A DNA stretch of 64,000 nucleotides from positions 1 through 64,000 of the forward strand of contig CAXUHG010000005.1 of the NCBI GenBank assembly GCA_964250805.1, read 5' to 3'. The stretch is from JBBQVS01 sp964250805 (GTDB taxonomy: Bacteria; Chloroflexota; Ktedonobacteria; Ktedonobacterales; Ktedonobacteraceae). Both the position numbers and the translations under genes were made by a program. This document shows, piece by piece, positions 62,604-64,000 of this stretch. Each line of letters begins with the position of its first letter. Positions within the stretch are counted from its first letter, which is position 1. The notes beneath the pieces are model-generated. The model saw only the letters and a list, made by a program, of their open reading frames with translations. It made no database searches and had not been told where the DNA came from.

Positions 62604-63791
62604 GTGACGGTATACAACAGCGGTTGTCAGGTCAGTGGTTCGCGCTCAGCTCCTGCTCTTTCTGTGGACGAGGCATATAACGTCTCTTCGTTTACGTTTG
62701 ATCGTTTACCTCTACAACGAGGCGGTGAGTTGAGTCCAGTGACGCTTGCATATGAGACATGGGGTACGCTCAACGCACAAGGGAATAACGCGATTTTGAT
62801 CACGCATGCTCTAACAGGCAACGCACACGCTCATGATGTGGAGCAGCCCGACAACCCGAAAGTTGCATGGTGGAATCCATTGATTGGTCCAGGTCGCACG
62901 TTCGATACTTCGCGCTACTTTGTGATTTGCTCAAACATACTGGGCAGTTGCTATGGTAGCACTGGTCCCTCGTCGCTCGATCCCAGCACGAGTAAGCCCT
63001 ATGGTATGCGCTTCCCAGTGATTACTATTCGGGATATGGTGAATGCGCAACGACGCTTGTTGGAGCATCTGGGTATTCAGCAACTGGCGATGGTGGCAGG
63101 CGGCTCTATAGGTGGGTTGCAGGCGTTGGAATGGGCTGTGACCTATCCTGATAGAGTGAAGGACGTGTTCGTGGTCGCAGCGACACCTGCTCTTACCGCG
63201 CAGGCAATCGCGTTCAGTGAGGTTGAGCGACAGGCGATTCTGGCAGACCCACAATGGCAAGGTGGCGACTATCTGCCAGGGCAGGGACCAACAACTGGCC
63301 TTGCGATTGCGCGAATGTTGGCGATGATTACTTATCAGAGTGAGGAGTCGATGGAGCTACGTTTTGCGCGTCAGCCCGCACGTCGCCCTGATGTTGCCTC
63401 ACCAAGCCATACACCGGATATGGGGAGTCGCTTCGATGTTGAAGGCTACCTGTACTATCAAGGCGCGTCGCTTGCACAACGCTTCGATGCTAACAGCTAC
63501 CTGTACATCAGTCGCGCAATGGACCTGTATGATGTCAGCGAGGGCCATTCCTCGTTAGAGTCCGCATTGAGTCGCATTTCAGGTAAAGCACTCTTTGTGG
63601 GCATTCGTTCGGATTTCTTGTTCCCAGCGGCACAGGTGCGCTGGCTCGCCGAGAAGTGTCAGGCACTTGGCAAGGACTCGACCTACATTGAACTGGATTC
63701 GCCACATGGTCATGATGCCTTCCTTAAAGAGTGGGGGCAGATGGCTGAAGCGTTTTCCAGCGTTTTCGGTGTAGGTATCCGCCAATGTTGA
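62604..63791 (+). CDS. metX: Homoserine O-acetyltransferase MetX
   Basis: 395-aa alpha/beta hydrolase that acetylates (or succinylates) homoserine in methionine synthesis. Conserved VTLAYETWGTLN, GSCYGSTGPSSLDP, nucleophile S168 in VAGGSIGGLQALEW, D337 in IRSDFLFP, and H370 in SPHGHDAFL. GTG start at 62604 after AAAGGAGG. It is controlled by the tandem SAM-I/T-box leader, so it is expected to be on when both SAM and charged tRNA-Met are low. The N-terminal 25 residues are an extension. Confidence 0.94.
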   Translation: MTVYNSGCQVSGSRSAPALSVDEAYNVSSFTFDRLPLQRGGELSPVTLAYETWGTLNAQGNNAILITHALTGNAHAHDVEQPDNPKVAWWNPLIGPGRTFDTSRYFVICSNILGSCYGSTGPSSLDPSTSKPYGMRFPVITIRDMVNAQRRLLEHLGIQQLAMVAGGSIGGLQALEWAVTYPDRVKDVFVVAATPALTAQAIAFSEVERQAILADPQWQGGDYLPGQGPTTGLAIARMLAMITYQSEESMELRFARQPARRPDVASPSHTPDMGSRFDVEGYLYYQGASLAQRFDANSYLYISRAMDLYDVSEGHSSLESALSRISGKALFVGIRSDFLFPAAQVRWLAEKCQALGKDSTYIELDSPHGHDAFLKEWGQMAEAFSSVFGVGIRQC

Positions 63792-63801
63792 TTCGACGGT
63801 T

Positions 63802-63944
63802 TTTCGTAGGGACTAGATGTATCGCGTCCGTCCGCTCAATTTATTGAGCGAGATTCTTGTAGATCAGGTATACAAGCCGCTTTGGGCATGATCTCGCGTG
63901 ATAAATCACGCTTGCGGACGCGATACATCTGGTCCCTACGAAAA
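63802..63944. repeat. Palindromic dispersed element, copy 5
   Basis: 143-bp element with arms starting TTTTCGTAGGGACTAGATG. It shares CTCAATTTATTGAGCGA and CTCGCGTGATAAATCACGC with copy 1. It lies just after metX. Confidence 0.85.
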
Positions 63945-63989
63945 TCTATCACATTTAGAATTTCTTATAGCAAAGAGGAGAACAGACAC

Positions 63990-64000
63990 ATGGCTCTTAA
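63990..64000 (+). CDS. Start of next gene, cut by window edge
   Basis: ATGGCTCTTAA at the last 11 bases is preceded by AGAGGAGAA. Only Met-Ala-Leu is visible, so no assignment is possible. A second methionine gene would fit the context. Confidence 0.5.

Overview
The window most likely comes from a large-genome, filamentous-type Chloroflexota bacterium (Ktedonobacteria-like). This rests on a Gram-positive-style division/cell-wall cluster of Chloroflexota flavour, a pair of full-length RSH (Rel/Spo) enzymes, DUF4291, PadR and MmpL families, and many dispersed palindromic elements. It is inference from protein content; there is no rRNA or marker protein that fixes the taxonomy. A 10-base N run inside a poly-G tract (36020-36029) shows the sequence is a draft scaffold.

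Layout. 130-12001: accessory region with a giant RHS/YD-repeat surface protein, a leucine-rich-repeat protein carrying a recent internal duplication, three unrecognised or immunity-like genes, and a DUF4291 gene. 12311-20802: a zinc-ribbon protein, tandem RSH enzymes (one apparently bifunctional, one with a destroyed hydrolase site), a primary-type sigma factor, and a DedA membrane protein with a coupled partner. 20981-21795: dUTPase plus a small J-domain protein. 21862-27909: copper-handling locus (cupredoxin lipoprotein, DUF318 permease, CopA, CsoR, CopZ, GNAT protein) with three CsoR-type operators. 28022-36473: DUF3105 protein, methionine aminopeptidase with PadR upstream, macro-domain protein, pyruvate-dehydrogenase-type E1alpha/E1beta/E2, a fused haem-b/molybdopterin oxidoreductase, and HU. 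36643-40288: metallo-beta-lactamase-fold hydrolase, an AT-rich two-gene cassette (DUF488 protein plus a partner with clamp-binding-like motifs), and DUF4332.

40448-54463 is a compact dcw cluster in the order mraZ-rsmH-ftsL-ftsI-(small ORF)-ftsW-murG-murC-murB-ftsQ-ftsA-ftsZ, preceded by DnaA-box-like sites and MraZ-type repeats, and lacking murE, murF, mraY and murD. 54536-61801 holds a BON-domain membrane protein, a TetR/MmpL pair sharing an operator, a CaxA antiporter, HisRS, and a pyrimidine-dimer-glycosylase-like protein. 61897-64000 is methionine biosynthesis: one leader contains a SAM-I riboswitch, its terminator, then a methionine T-box interrupted by a palindromic element, all upstream of metX.

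Recurring features: (i) convergent genes are separated by very long, nearly perfect palindromes acting as two-way terminators; (ii) at least seven complete or partial copies of one 100-145 bp palindromic element (ends GTAGGGAC..GATTTATC) and two copies of a second palindromic family sit in intergenic DNA; (iii) TTG/GTG starts and 4-base stop/start overlaps are used for coupling. No tRNA, rRNA, CRISPR array or recognisable transposase gene was seen.
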